A model generated the notes under the pieces. The model was not told the origin of the DNA, searched no databases, and saw only the letters and a program-made list of their open reading frames with translations. From Pseudomonas sp. HMWF032 (GTDB lineage: Bacteria > Pseudomonadota > Gammaproteobacteria > Pseudomonadales > Pseudomonadaceae): a stretch of 64,000 nucleotides of DNA. Numbering within the stretch: position 1 is the first letter of the stretch; the number at the start of each line of letters is the position of its first letter. The position numbers and the translations under genes were made by a program. Of this stretch, positions 50,691-60,000 are shown piece after piece. The stretch covers positions 1,015,093-1,079,092 of the forward strand of contig NZ_QAIG01000005.1 of assembly GCF_003060885.1 (NCBI RefSeq), in the 5' to 3' direction.

Positions 50691-51641
50691 TCAGGCATCC
50701 GCTTGGCGTACACGTTTGCGAAAGGCACCGGGGCTTTCCCCGCACAGCTGCTTGAACAGTTTGGCGAAGGTGGCGCGGTCGCCGTAGCCCACCTGTTCGG
50801 CAATTTGTTCCAGTGCCAGCGGGCCGCGCAGCAGCTGTTGCGCCGCGCTGATGCGCACGCGTTGCAGGTAATCGTTGGGCGTCAGGCCGGTGCTGGATTT
50901 AAAGCGCCGCAGCAAGGTGCGCGCCGAGCAGTTGGCGTGTGCGGCCAGGCGATTGAGGTCGATGCTTTGCGCGTAGTGCAGGTTTAACCAATGCAGCAGC
51001 GGGGCCAGTGGGCAGTGCGTTTGGATGGGTGGCAGCAGCGGGGCGAAGCGCGACTGGCTGCCGCGCTGGCTGTCGAAGACCAACGCATTGGCCACCTGCT
51101 GGGCAAGCTCCGCACCGCCGTGCTGGCCGATCAGGTGCAGGCACAGGTCCAGCCCGGCGTGCGCACCGCCGGAGCTGAGTACATGACCGTCTTCACACAC
51201 CAGTTGTTCAATGTGCAAGCTGACCTCGGGGTATCGCTGGCGAAAGGTCGTGGCCAGCGCCCAATGCGTGGTCGCGCGCCGGCCGGTCAACATGCCGGCA
51301 GCGGCCAGCAAGAAGGCGCTGCTGCACAGGCTGGCCACTTGTTGCTGCGGCGGGCGCTGCGCCAGCCAGGGCAGCAACGCGGCGTTGTCGGTCAGGGTGC
51401 GATCGATGGCACTGCCGCTGGCCGCCAGCAGAATCAGGTCGGCGCGTTCGGCCAGGCTCACATCACCATCGACCTGAATCTGTGCAAAACCCAGATCGAC
51501 TGCCTGGCCCGTGAGGCTGAAGCGCTGCAGCTTGAACAGCGATCGCCCAGCCAGATGGTTGGCCAGGTTGAACGCATCCATGGCCATGCTCAGGCTTGAA
51601 CAGACCGTTTGCGGGCACACGTACAGGGCGATGGTGGGCAT
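50691..51641 (-). CDS. GlxA-family transcriptional regulator (DJ-1/PfpI + AraC HTH)
   Basis: 316 residues. N-terminal DJ-1/PfpI-like domain with CSSAFLLAAAGMLTGRRATTHW, the nucleophile-elbow cysteine of the fold, then a C-terminal AraC-type helix-turn-helix pair (LNRLAAHANCSARTLLRRFKSSTGLTPNDYLQRVRISAAQQLL and LEQIAEQVGYGDRATFAKLFKQLCGESPGAFRK). GlxA-type regulators control amino-acid or amine catabolic genes, so the adjacent DauA-like gene is a plausible target. ATG 51641 gives the family N-terminus MPTIALYVCPQTV. Confidence 0.9.
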   Translation of the reverse strand: MPTIALYVCPQTVCSSLSMAMDAFNLANHLAGRSLFKLQRFSLTGQAVDLGFAQIQVDGDVSLAERADLILLAASGSAIDRTLTDNAALLPWLAQRPPQQQVASLCSSAFLLAAAGMLTGRRATTHWALATTFRQRYPEVSLHIEQLVCEDGHVLSSGGAHAGLDLCLHLIGQHGGAELAQQVANALVFDSQRGSQSRFAPLLPPIQTHCPLAPLLHWLNLHYAQSIDLNRLAAHANCSARTLLRRFKSSTGLTPNDYLQRVRISAAQQLLRGPLALEQIAEQVGYGDRATFAKLFKQLCGESPGAFRKRVRQADA

Positions 51642-51762
51642 GGCGGCGTCATCAATGGGGCGGAATTTGGCGATTATTGACACAAAGATGTCTTTAGCGC
51701 CAATCGCGGCGCAGCGCTTTAACGGCAATACTGCTGACACGTTACTGACTGGAGTCCGTCCC

Positions 51763-52233
51763 ATGAGCCACCCCAATGCCGCGCTGATCACCCGTTTTTA
51801 TCAGGCCTTCCAGCAACTGGACGCTGAGGCCATGGCCCGCTGCTACAGCGACGATGTGCAGTTCAGCGACCCGGTGTTTACTGACCTGCGCGGAGCGGAT
51901 GCCGGCGACATGTGGCGCATGCTGTGTGCCAAGGCGCAGGGCTTTAGCCTGACGTTTGACGGCGTGGCCGCCGATGACTTTTCCGGCAAGGCGCGCTGGA
52001 TCGCCACCTACACCTTCAGCCAGACCGGCAACCAGGTGGTCAATCATATCGAGGCCAACTTCCGCTTTCGTGATGGAAAAATCTGCGAGCACCGCGACCA
52101 CTTCGACCTGTGGCGCTGGGCCGCTCAGGCGCTGGGTTTCAAAGGCCGCTTGCTGGGTTGGACGCCCTTTGTGCAGAACGCCATCCGCCAGCAGGCGGGT
52201 AAAGGGTTGGCTGCGTTCCAGAAGAGTCGTTAA
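51763..52233 (+). CDS. SnoaL/NTF2-like family protein
   Basis: 156 residues, NTF2-like fold. N-terminal ALITRFYQAFQQLDAEAMARCYSDDVQFSDPVFTDLRGADAGDMWRML is the SnoaL-like text, with the HFDLWRWAAQALG C-terminal pattern. Divergent from the GlxA regulator. Enzyme or ligand-binding role unknown. GGAG precedes ATG 51763. Its TAA stop is the first three bases of a repeat element. Confidence 0.85.
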   Translation: MSHPNAALITRFYQAFQQLDAEAMARCYSDDVQFSDPVFTDLRGADAGDMWRMLCAKAQGFSLTFDGVAADDFSGKARWIATYTFSQTGNQVVNHIEANFRFRDGKICEHRDHFDLWRWAAQALGFKGRLLGWTPFVQNAIRQQAGKGLAAFQKSR

Positions 52234-52311
52234 CAGACCGTCGAGAAGCTACCTACGTTGGCCCTTTCGATAAAAGATGCCTGCCTCGCCTACGTTTCCA
52301 ACGGTCTGTTA
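52231..52311. repeat. 81-bp TIR element TAACAGACCGT...ACGGTCTGTTA
   Basis: 11-bp perfect terminal inverted repeats. The ends match those of the 143-bp element at 55719-55861: the left end here (CTACCTACGTTG) equals the reverse complement of its right end, and CTCGCCTACGTTT near 52285 equals the reverse complement of its left part. It therefore looks like an internally deleted copy in the opposite orientation. It supplies the stop codon of the SnoaL-like gene. Confidence 0.75.
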
Positions 52312-52349
52312 AGCTCGGCGACCGTGCTCATTGCCTGCCGATTTAACTG

Positions 52350-52670
52350 ATGCCTGACGCCTCTTCTGTGCCTGAAACACCTGCCGCCAAGCCCTGGTTT
52401 GTGTACCTGGTGCGGGCGGCTAACGGGGCGTTGTACTGCGGTATCAGCGACGACCCACGCAAGCGGTTTGCCAAACACCAGAGCGGTAAGGGCGCGCGCT
52501 TCTTTTATTCCAGCCCGGCGCAGGCGCTGGTGTACACCGAGGCCTGCGCGGGCAAGGGTGATGCGCTGCGGCGTGAGCGGGCGATCAAGGCGTTGAGCAA
52601 AGCCGCCAAGGAGCATTTGGTGGCGACCGCCGCGGTTATCGCTGCGGTTGATAGCGTGCCATCAGGCTAA
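52350..52670 (+). CDS. GIY-YIG nuclease-like protein (YhbQ type)
   Basis: 106 residues. The GIY-YIG signature is [39 protein letters not shown], with the usual V-Y and G-I pairs and the Arg, plus [22 protein letters not shown]. Family members cut structured DNA or are uncharacterised; the E. coli YhbQ function is unclear. ATG 52350 has a poor ribosome site. It lies between a repeat and a GST gene. Confidence 0.85.
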   Translation: MPDASSVPETPAAKPWFVYLVRAANGALYCGISDDPRKRFAKHQSGKGARFFYSSPAQALVYTEACAGKGDALRRERAIKALSKAAKEHLVATAAVIAAVDSVPSG

Positions 52671-52736
52671 GCGGGTAGGCCGTCGCCGGCTGTGCGGTTA
52701 AGCTGCGGGCTTACCTGAACCCTTGCGGAGCCTGCC

Positions 52737-53672
52737 ATGCACGAGTTGATCCTGCACCATTACCCAACCTCGCCCTTTGCTGAAAAAGCGCGGTTGATGC
52801 TCGGTTTCAAGCAGTTGTCCTGGCGTTCGGTGATGATTCCGGCGGTGATGCCCAAACCCGATCTCACCGCCCTGACCGGCGGCTACCGCAAGACCCCGGT
52901 GCTGCAAGTCGGTGCCGATATCTACTGCGACACCGCCCTGATTGCCCGCCGTCTTGAAGCGGAGAAAGCGACCCCGGCGCTGTTCCCCGAAGGTCAAGCA
53001 TTCAACGTCGCCTGCTTTGCCCAGTGGGCCGATGCTCAGGTGTTTTTGCATGCGGTCAGCCTGGTGTTCCAGCCGGAATCCATCGCCGCGCGCTTTGGCA
53101 AGTTGCCGCCGGAGTTTCTCAAAGCCTTTATTGCCGATCGCAGCAACCTGTTCACCGGTGGCCTGGCCACGCGCATTCCGCTGGAAGTGGCCAAGCACCA
53201 ATGGCCCACGCTGATGGCACGTTTGCAGCAGCAATTGGAGCGTGAGTCCGGCGACTTCCTGTTTGGCGAGGCCTCACTGGCTGACATCGCCATGGCTCAC
53301 CCGTTGTGGTTCTTGCGTGGTACGCCGGTCACGGCTCCGCTGGTCGATGAGTACCCGGCGGTGGCCACCTGGCTGGCGCGCGTGCTGGATTTCGGCCACG
53401 GCTCATTCAGCGAAATGAGTGGCGAGGACGCCGTTGCCATTGCCCGTGACGCCACCCCGGCAGCTTTGCCGGACGGAGCGTTAGCCGACCCGAATGGCTT
53501 TACCCTTGGCCAGCAGGTGGCAATCTCCGCCATCGACTACGGTGTGGATGCGGTGGAAGGTGAGTTGGTCTTCAGCGGCAGCGAAGAACTGATCCTGCGC
53601 CGCGAAGACCCACGCGCCGGCACCGTGCATGTGCACTTTCCGCGCATGGGCTTTGCCATCAAGGCGCTGTAA
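52737..53672 (+). CDS. Glutathione S-transferase family protein with extra C-terminal domain
   Basis: 311 residues, longer than a normal GST (about 210). Thioredoxin-like N-terminal domain with LHHYPTSPFAEKARLMLG and the cis-Pro TPVLQVGADIYCDTALIARRLE (about 50-72), helical C-terminal domain to about 210, then about 90 residues of beta-like sequence (LADPNGFTLGQQVAISAIDYGVDAVEGELVFSGSEELILRR) of unknown fold. GGAG precedes ATG 52737. Substrate unknown. Confidence 0.85.
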   Translation: MHELILHHYPTSPFAEKARLMLGFKQLSWRSVMIPAVMPKPDLTALTGGYRKTPVLQVGADIYCDTALIARRLEAEKATPALFPEGQAFNVACFAQWADAQVFLHAVSLVFQPESIAARFGKLPPEFLKAFIADRSNLFTGGLATRIPLEVAKHQWPTLMARLQQQLERESGDFLFGEASLADIAMAHPLWFLRGTPVTAPLVDEYPAVATWLARVLDFGHGSFSEMSGEDAVAIARDATPAALPDGALADPNGFTLGQQVAISAIDYGVDAVEGELVFSGSEELILRREDPRAGTVHVHFPRMGFAIKAL

Positions 53673-53699
53673 GGCCTTAGTACCTGACGCACTGAGCGG

Positions 53700-54017
53700 T
53701 CAGTAAGCGGCCCGCATGGCTTGCGGGTCGTAGCCGTGCACCAGCGTGCCCTTGATATCCAGCAGGGGCACGCCGCGGCCCCCGAGGGCTTTGAACCTAG
53801 CATTGCCGGCGGCGTCTTTTTCGATATCCACCTCCCGGTACCGCACGCCATCGTTGGCCAACTGCTCACGGGCTTTGGCGCAATAGCCGCACCATTGGGT
53901 GGCATACAGCACCACCTCGCCCGGTTGATTGGCCTGAGGTGGCTGCAACCAGCGCTGCACGGTGTCCCAGTGTTGGTAAAGCGCCAGGGCGCAGAGCAGC
54001 AGAATAACTTTCTTCAT
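53700..54017 (-). CDS. Membrane-anchored or exported glutaredoxin-like protein
   Basis: 105 residues with an uncleaved-looking hydrophobic N-terminus (MKKVILLLCALALYQHW) followed by a glutaredoxin domain, active site C43-G-Y-C46 (TQWCGYCAKAREQL), cis-Pro near GVPLLDIKG. Likely a periplasmic-side or membrane-tethered thiol reductase. AAGGAAGG precedes ATG 54017. It heads nothing else: the DUF4344 gene lies 36 bases upstream of its start on the same strand, so it may be the last gene of the PPK2-DUF4344-grx unit. Confidence 0.85.
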   Translation of the reverse strand: MKKVILLLCALALYQHWDTVQRWLQPPQANQPGEVVLYATQWCGYCAKAREQLANDGVRYREVDIEKDAAGNARFKALGGRGVPLLDIKGTLVHGYDPQAMRAAY

Positions 54018-54053
54018 GTGGCCTTCCTTTGCCTCACTCGAGCAGGGGGCTGT

Positions 54054-54896
54054 TTACAGCGTGGGTGGGTTTTCCTGCAACGCGGTCTGCCTCAGACGTG
54101 GCAGCTCGCGCGCCAGTTCGCGAAAGTACAGGATGCGTTCATAGCACAGCGTCAGTTCGCCGCTGATGCGGTTGTACCAGGCGTTGGCTTCACCGCACGC
54201 GGCGACGATCAGTTTCAGGTCGCGGGGCAGGGCGAAGGTGCTGCTGGTGCGCGCGGCGATGGCTTCCAGCTCGCCGGAGGCGCGGACTTTTTCCAGCAAC
54301 TCGCGGGCTTCGGGTAAATGCAGGGGCGGGGTTTGGTACTCCACCCGCAGGTGGTGGCGGATCGGTTGGTCGGCGCGGCGGGCGAAGTGTTGGCGAATCC
54401 AGTTCACCGCGTATTCAACCTGCTGGTATTCCTCGGGGCAGTAGAAAGCCCGTTCATCCGGCAGCCCGGTCATCTGGATCACCCATTCCAGTTGGCGCGG
54501 GTCGCTGCCGTAGGCCAGGCAAGCCAGGTTGAAAAAGCGCTGCGCGTCCAGGGCATGGCTGTCCCATTCACGCACCTCGGGCGCTTCCGGGCGCTGGCGT
54601 TGCCACTCCAGCCGCCAGTAGTCGGCCACATCCAGCAACTTGGCGTAAAAATCGGCGTCGCGTTGCCGTTCGTGCAGCAGAAACAGGCCCATAAAACCGA
54701 GTTGGTCGGCGGCATCTTCTTCACGGCCGAGCACCGGCAATCGCAGTTCGCTGATCAGCAGGTGACCCATCTCATGCAGCAGGGTGAACTCGGCGTTGGC
54801 GGTGACAAAGCGCACTTCATCCGGGTACAGCGCCTGTTCCGGCACGGCCTGAGCAACGCTGCTGAGGCCCAGTAACAGCAGCAAAAGCCGCTTCAT
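54054..54896 (-). CDS. DUF4344 putative metallopeptidase, exported
   Basis: 280 residues with a signal peptide (MKRLLLLLLGLSSVAQA). A zinc-protease motif HEMGH (H41, E42, H45) and an acidic third-ligand region EEDAAD (59-64) are present, with cysteines in YCPEEY, ACGEANAWYN and LCYERI. The DUF4344 family carries this HExxH and is thought to be peptidases. Its ATG at 54896 overlaps the TGA of the PPK2 gene (ATGA), so translation is coupled to PPK2. Confidence 0.87.
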   Translation of the reverse strand: MKRLLLLLLGLSSVAQAVPEQALYPDEVRFVTANAEFTLLHEMGHLLISELRLPVLGREEDAADQLGFMGLFLLHERQRDADFYAKLLDVADYWRLEWQRQRPEAPEVREWDSHALDAQRFFNLACLAYGSDPRQLEWVIQMTGLPDERAFYCPEEYQQVEYAVNWIRQHFARRADQPIRHHLRVEYQTPPLHLPEARELLEKVRASGELEAIAARTSSTFALPRDLKLIVAACGEANAWYNRISGELTLCYERILYFRELARELPRLRQTALQENPPTL

Positions 54897-55711
54897 GCCT
54901 GCTCCAGATCGTCCGCGCTGAACGGGGCGGGTGCGGTTGGCCAGTCCAGTTTTAAGCGCTCCAGCTCGCGCGCCAACAGGCTGGCCACCAGCCAGTCGCG
55001 CAACCAGCGATGATCCGCCGGGATGATGTACCAGGGCGCCGCCGCGTGGTCGGTGAGCGCCAGTTGTTCGGCCCAGCGTTGCTCGCGCAGGTTGAATTCG
55101 CGGTGGGCCTGCAAGTCGCTGGCGTGCAGCTTCCAGCGCTTGTGTGGGTGCTCCAGGCGCTCATGCAGGCGACGTTTTTGCTCGGCCTTGCTCAGGTGCA
55201 AAAAACACTTCAACGGCTGCGTCGCTTGGCTGCACAACTGCTGCTCGAAGGCGAGGATGGCGTGCTGCCGGGCGGGCAGGTCGGCCGCGCTGCACAGCCC
55301 GTCCAGCGGATCGCTGATCAGCCCTTCGTAATAGCTGCGGTTGAACACGCCCAGCAGGCCCGCTGTCGGCAACCGCCGCTGATAGCGCCAGAGAAAATCG
55401 TGGCGCTGCTCGCACGCATCGGGCTTTTGAAAACTGTGGATGCGTAGCCCCTGCGGATCAAAACTGCTGATCACCCGGCGAATCACGCCGTCTTTACCGG
55501 AACAGTCGGTGCCTTGCAGGATCAGCAGCAGGGCGTTGCGCCGGTTGGCCCAGAGCATGCGCTGCTGACGATTGAGCCAGGGCCGCAGTTCAGCCAAGGC
55601 CTGCTGCGCCCGCTGTTTGTCCAAGCCGAAGTCGCGCGCCGGATCTTCGGCGAAGGGCGCGGCAGGGTCGCAGCGGCACCTGTCCAGCAGGTCATCCGGC
55701 AGGCGGCTCAT
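54893..55711 (-). CDS. PPK2-family polyphosphate kinase
   Basis: 272 residues. Walker A GTDCSGKDG (67-75), a lid with the arginines of QRHDFLWRYQRRLP, and FNRSYYE (Walker B region; the Asn form found in class II/III PPK2s) followed by ISDPLDGL. Phosphorylates nucleoside mono- or diphosphates with polyphosphate; which one cannot be told. ATG 55711; a longer start at 55762 would lie inside the repeat element. Co-transcribed with the DUF4344 gene. Confidence 0.88.
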   Translation of the reverse strand: MSRLPDDLLDRCRCDPAAPFAEDPARDFGLDKQRAQQALAELRPWLNRQQRMLWANRRNALLLILQGTDCSGKDGVIRRVISSFDPQGLRIHSFQKPDACEQRHDFLWRYQRRLPTAGLLGVFNRSYYEGLISDPLDGLCSAADLPARQHAILAFEQQLCSQATQPLKCFLHLSKAEQKRRLHERLEHPHKRWKLHASDLQAHREFNLREQRWAEQLALTDHAAAPWYIIPADHRWLRDWLVASLLARELERLKLDWPTAPAPFSADDLEQA

Positions 55712-55718
55712 GGATGTG

Positions 55719-55861
55719 ACAGGCCGTTTAAAAACGTAGGCGAGGCAGCCGAGGCAAGGCAAAAAGAGGCGAAAAAGCGGAGTTTACGGGTGTAAATGAG
55801 CATTTTGAGCCTGTTTTTAACGCCGCATCGGCAACGTAGGTAGTTTTTCAGCGGGCTGTTA
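55719..55861. repeat. 143-bp TIR element next to yejK
   Basis: Left end ACAGGCCGT, right end GCGGGCTGTTA; between them AACGTAGGCGAGGCAGC, GCGGAGTTTACGGGTGTAAATGAGC and CAACGTAGGTAGTTTTT. The same ends occur at 52231-52311 with an internal deletion. The TTA at 55859-55861 is the complement of the yejK stop codon. Confidence 0.78.
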
Positions 55862-56866
55862 GTTTTTGCGGCGCTTGAGCTGATCGGTTAGCTGCGTCGG
55901 CAGGTTGCGAATCACCAGCGTGTCGGTGCCCTCGTCGTACTCGATCTTCGAGCCCAGCAGGTGCGCTTCGAAGCTGATCGACAGGCCTTCGGCGCGGCCG
56001 GTAAAGCGCTGGAACTGGCTAAGGGTGCGTTTGTCCGCCGGAAACTCCGGGGCCATGCCGTAATCCTTGTTGCGGATATGGTTAAAGAAGGCCTTGGGCC
56101 GTTCTTCGTCGATCAGTCCGGAGAGCTCGTCGAGGGTGATGGGCTCGCCTTGTTTGGCCTGGTTTGCGGCGTAGCTGACCAGGGTCTTGGTCTTCTCGCG
56201 GGCTTGCTCTTCAGGCAGGTCTTCGCTTTCGACGAAGTCGCTAAAGGCTTTCAGTAGGGTGCGGGTTTCGCCAGGGCCGTCGACGCCTTCCTGGCAGCCG
56301 ATAAAGTCGCGGAAGTACTCCGAGACCTTTTTGCCGTTCTTGCCCTTGATAAAGGAAATGTACTGCTTGGAGTGGGCGTTGTTACGCCATTCGGAAATGT
56401 TGATCCGCGCGGCCAGGTGCAACTGGCTGAGGTCCAGGTGCTTGGCGGCGGTCACGTCCAGCGCATCATTGACCGCCACGCCTTCGCTGTGGTGCAGCAG
56501 GGCGATGGCCAGGTAATCGGTCATGCCTTGCTGGTAGTGGGCGAACAGCACATGGCCGCCGGTGGACAGGTTGGATTCCTCCATCAGCTTTTGCAGGTGC
56601 TCGACGGCCTGGCGGCTAAAGGCGGTGAAATCCTGCTCCTCGTCTAGGTAGCGCTTGAGCCAGCCGCTGAACGGGTAGGCCCCGGATTCCTCATGAAAGA
56701 AACCCCAGGCCTTGCCCTGCTTGGCGTTGTAGCTCTCGTTGAGGTCAGCGAGCATGTTCTCGATGGCCTGCGAGGCAGCCAGTTCACTGTCGCGGGCATG
56801 CAGCACGGCGGGTGTGCCATCAGGCTTTTTGTCGATCAAATGGACGATGCAGTGGCGGATCGGCAT
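55859..56866 (-). CDS. yejK: Nucleoid-associated protein YejK/NdpA
   Basis: 335 residues (E. coli YejK 335). The family pattern is clear: [70 protein letters not shown]-like [29 protein letters not shown] and [23 protein letters not shown]. Double-strand DNA-binding nucleoid protein. Its stop TAA is contributed by the repeat at 55719-55861. Upstream 146 bases separate it from the divergent TPR giant. Confidence 0.95.
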   Translation of the reverse strand: MPIRHCIVHLIDKKPDGTPAVLHARDSELAASQAIENMLADLNESYNAKQGKAWGFFHEESGAYPFSGWLKRYLDEEQDFTAFSRQAVEHLQKLMEESNLSTGGHVLFAHYQQGMTDYLAIALLHHSEGVAVNDALDVTAAKHLDLSQLHLAARINISEWRNNAHSKQYISFIKGKNGKKVSEYFRDFIGCQEGVDGPGETRTLLKAFSDFVESEDLPEEQAREKTKTLVSYAANQAKQGEPITLDELSGLIDEERPKAFFNHIRNKDYGMAPEFPADKRTLSQFQRFTGRAEGLSISFEAHLLGSKIEYDEGTDTLVIRNLPTQLTDQLKRRKN

Positions 56867-57021
56867 GGTGTACCTGGAAAGCAGAGAAAGGAAAAGACCT
56901 CAGAGTTTACCTGAGCTGACCGGCGAAAGTGGAACGCGGCTTGGGCTTTACCACGGCTTGAAACGCAGCAGATTGCTACTTAGAGTGGCGTGCATGTTGT
57001 TTCAGGCCAAGGATGGGTCCG

Positions 57022-60000
57022 ATGTCCTCCACGCTTACCAGTACCACCTTTCTTGCTCCCGAGCCGCTGGCGCAGCTTGAGGCGCTGATGGATCAGGGGC
57101 ATTTTCAGCAGGCTCACAGGCTTGCAACTCGCCATGGGGACTACCGGCAATGGCGCGGAGCTGCTGCCATGGTCATGGCCTCACGCCTATCGGCTCATCT
57201 TGGTGCACCGCGTTTGGCGGATGCGCTGGCTTATCTGGGGTATAGGCGCTACCCAGAGGCGGCTGAAACGCGTCTGCGCTATGCCCGCTTTCTTCTTGCT
57301 CGTCGGGGGCAGTTTCGCGCATGGATCTTTCTTCAGCAGTTTGGGAGTTGGGTACCGGAGAGTCCTGCGCTGCATGCAGAGTGGCTTTCCTTTTCGGCCT
57401 ACCTGTTTGCGTTACTACGTGACTTTACCCGCAGTGCGGCATACAGCGAGCGAGCCCTCGTTCTGAGGCCGCAAGGCCCCTGGCTGTTAGTTGAGCGTGC
57501 CTATTGCCTGGAGCAGGAGGACCGTTTTACTGAGGCGCTTGAATGCTGCGAACAGGCCCTGCGCCTGACACCAAGTTCGCGGTCTGCGCTCATTCAGGCG
57601 GCAATGCTGGAAGTGCAACTCAACCGTGAGAACCAGGCGCTGGACCGTCTGCGCAGCGCTGCTGATGCATCGGAAAGCAGTGGCCTATGCGCTCAACTGG
57701 TAGATTTACTGATCGAAGTTGGTGAACTGGACGAGGCCGAGCACTGGCTGGCGCGTGCCGAGGCATTCTCGCCCTTGCTGGAAAAAGGACTGGCGCGCTG
57801 GTATGCCGGCAGGCGCTGCGATATTGCGAGCCTGCGTGGCGCGTATGCTGAGGCCAGGGAACTGGCTGTGCAGGCCGGAGGGCCTTTTTACAGCAAGGTT
57901 GCTGAGCAGCTGCAAGCACCGCAAGGTCAGCGCTGCCTGTTACCGGTGAGTTTTGTGCGGCAGCACCACATGACCTGCGCTCCGGCGACGCTGACAGCCC
58001 TTTCCGCATTCTGGGGGCGCCCGGTGGCGCATTTGGAGGTTGCCGAAGAGATCTGTTACGACGGTACGTCATACCAGGCCGAGCGTGCATGGGCTGAGCG
58101 CAATGGCTGGCTGGTGCGTGAGTTTACCGCTGACTGGGCGACCAGTTGTGCGCTGATAGATCGCGGATTGCCTTTTACCCTTTCCGTGCAATACACCGGC
58201 AGCGGCCACTTGCAGGCGGTGGTTGGTTACGACCAGCCGCGTGGTACGTTGCTGATTCGTGATCCTGGCCAGGCGCAGTTTGGCGAGTGCCTGGCGGAGA
58301 GTCTGTTTGCGACGCAGCGTGCCTCGGGTCCACGTGGCATGGTGTTATTGCCCGCCGATCAGGCCTATCGATTGGAGGGGCTGGAGTTCCCGGAACGCCA
58401 CCTGTGGGATAACTACTACCGACTGCTCTGTGCGCTGGAGGTACACCGTCGAGAGGACGCGCTGAGTGCATTGGCAGAGCTGCAAGCCACTGCGTCAGAG
58501 CATCGTCTGTATTTTCAGGCGCAGCGTGCATTGGCTTGGTATGACGGCCGAGAGACGCAAGTACTCGATGCCACTGAAGTGCTACTGCAGCACTTCCCGG
58601 ATGATTCCAACCTGATTCTTTCCAAGGCCAGCTCGTTGAGTGTGCTGCAGTCGCGTGGTGTGCAACTGGCATGGCTGGAACAGCACTGTCAGGCGCGCTG
58701 GAGTGACCCGCTGATCGTGGTGCGCTATGCCAACTTATTAGCGGATGGAGGTGGCCAAGGCGCTACCGTGCAGTACTTGCTCAACCAGGCCTTGCGTCAG
58801 GCTCCGGGGCAGGCCCCCGCATGGAATGCGCTGGCCAGCTTGCGTTGGGGCGAGGGCATGCGCGAGCAATCCTGCGAGCTGTATCGGTTTGCCGCCTGCC
58901 TGCATGCCGCCAACGAGGGATACAGCAACCAGTACTTTCGTGCCCTGCGTTGCTTAGGGCGGACTGAAGAGGGGATGCACTTTTTACGTCAACGTCATCA
59001 GCAGTTAGGTGCTTTGGCAGCTGGGCCCAGCATCACGCTCAGCGAATGCCTTGAAGAGGTGGGCGATGCGCATGGCGCTCGTGATGTGTTGGAACAGGCG
59101 CTTCAGGTCCGTCCGAATGATCCTGATCTGTTGCTTGGGTTGGCCGATTTCTATGGGCGTAGTGGTGAGCTTGAGCTGAATTACCAGCTGCTACTGCGCG
59201 CAGAGACCTTATGCCGGCGTGGAGCCTGGCTGCGTGCTTCCGTCATCTACAGCCAGCGTAGTGGCGGTGATATTCAACAGGCTCTGCTCTGGTGTCAGGA
59301 GGCTGCTGAGCTTGACCCACTGAATCTGTCACTGCATCGCCTGTATGCACAGTTACTGCGGCAGTCAGCGGGCGAGGAGGCCGTTGATGCTTATGTGGAA
59401 GCCCTTGCTTATCGCTTTGAGCACCATGCAGGCATTGCGGAGTTTGCTGTAGAACGGGCACAGCGGCGCTCGCTTGAAGCCGCCGAAGCGACGTTGCGCC
59501 GCCTTCTGCACAGCCATCCACAAAATGCCTGGGCATTGCGTGAGTTGGCTGTGGTGCTCGCTCGACTGGGGCGCAGTCAAGAGGCGCTAAGCCTGTGCAT
59601 GCACGTCTTGGCGATTGATCCACAAGACACCTATTGCCATTCCACGCATGGCTTTGTGCTGCTGCAATCCGGGCAGCGAGAGGGCGCTCAGGACGCATTC
59701 CGCAAGGCGTTGCAGCGTAGTGCGGACAATGAATACGCCAGCAACATGTTGCTCGAAACCTGCGCTGGCCAGGATGACGTTCTGCAGTCTTTGGATTACG
59801 TACATGCTGAGCTGGTTCGCCAAGTGACTTTTGGTGAAGGCTGGATGGCCTATCAGCAACAGGCACAGAAACTCCTCGACCCGCAGGTACTGCTTGAGCA
59901 GCTTGGTGAGGCCCTGCGGCAGCGTCCTGATCTTTGGCAGTTGTGGGTGATAGTTGCCCGGCAACAGGCTTTAGAAGGGCATGTCGAGCAGGCCGAGGCG

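Noticed and set aside
57187..57375. Short minus-strand frames within the TPR giant
   Set aside because: Shadow frames without start signals; the plus-strand TPR pattern is continuous through this region.
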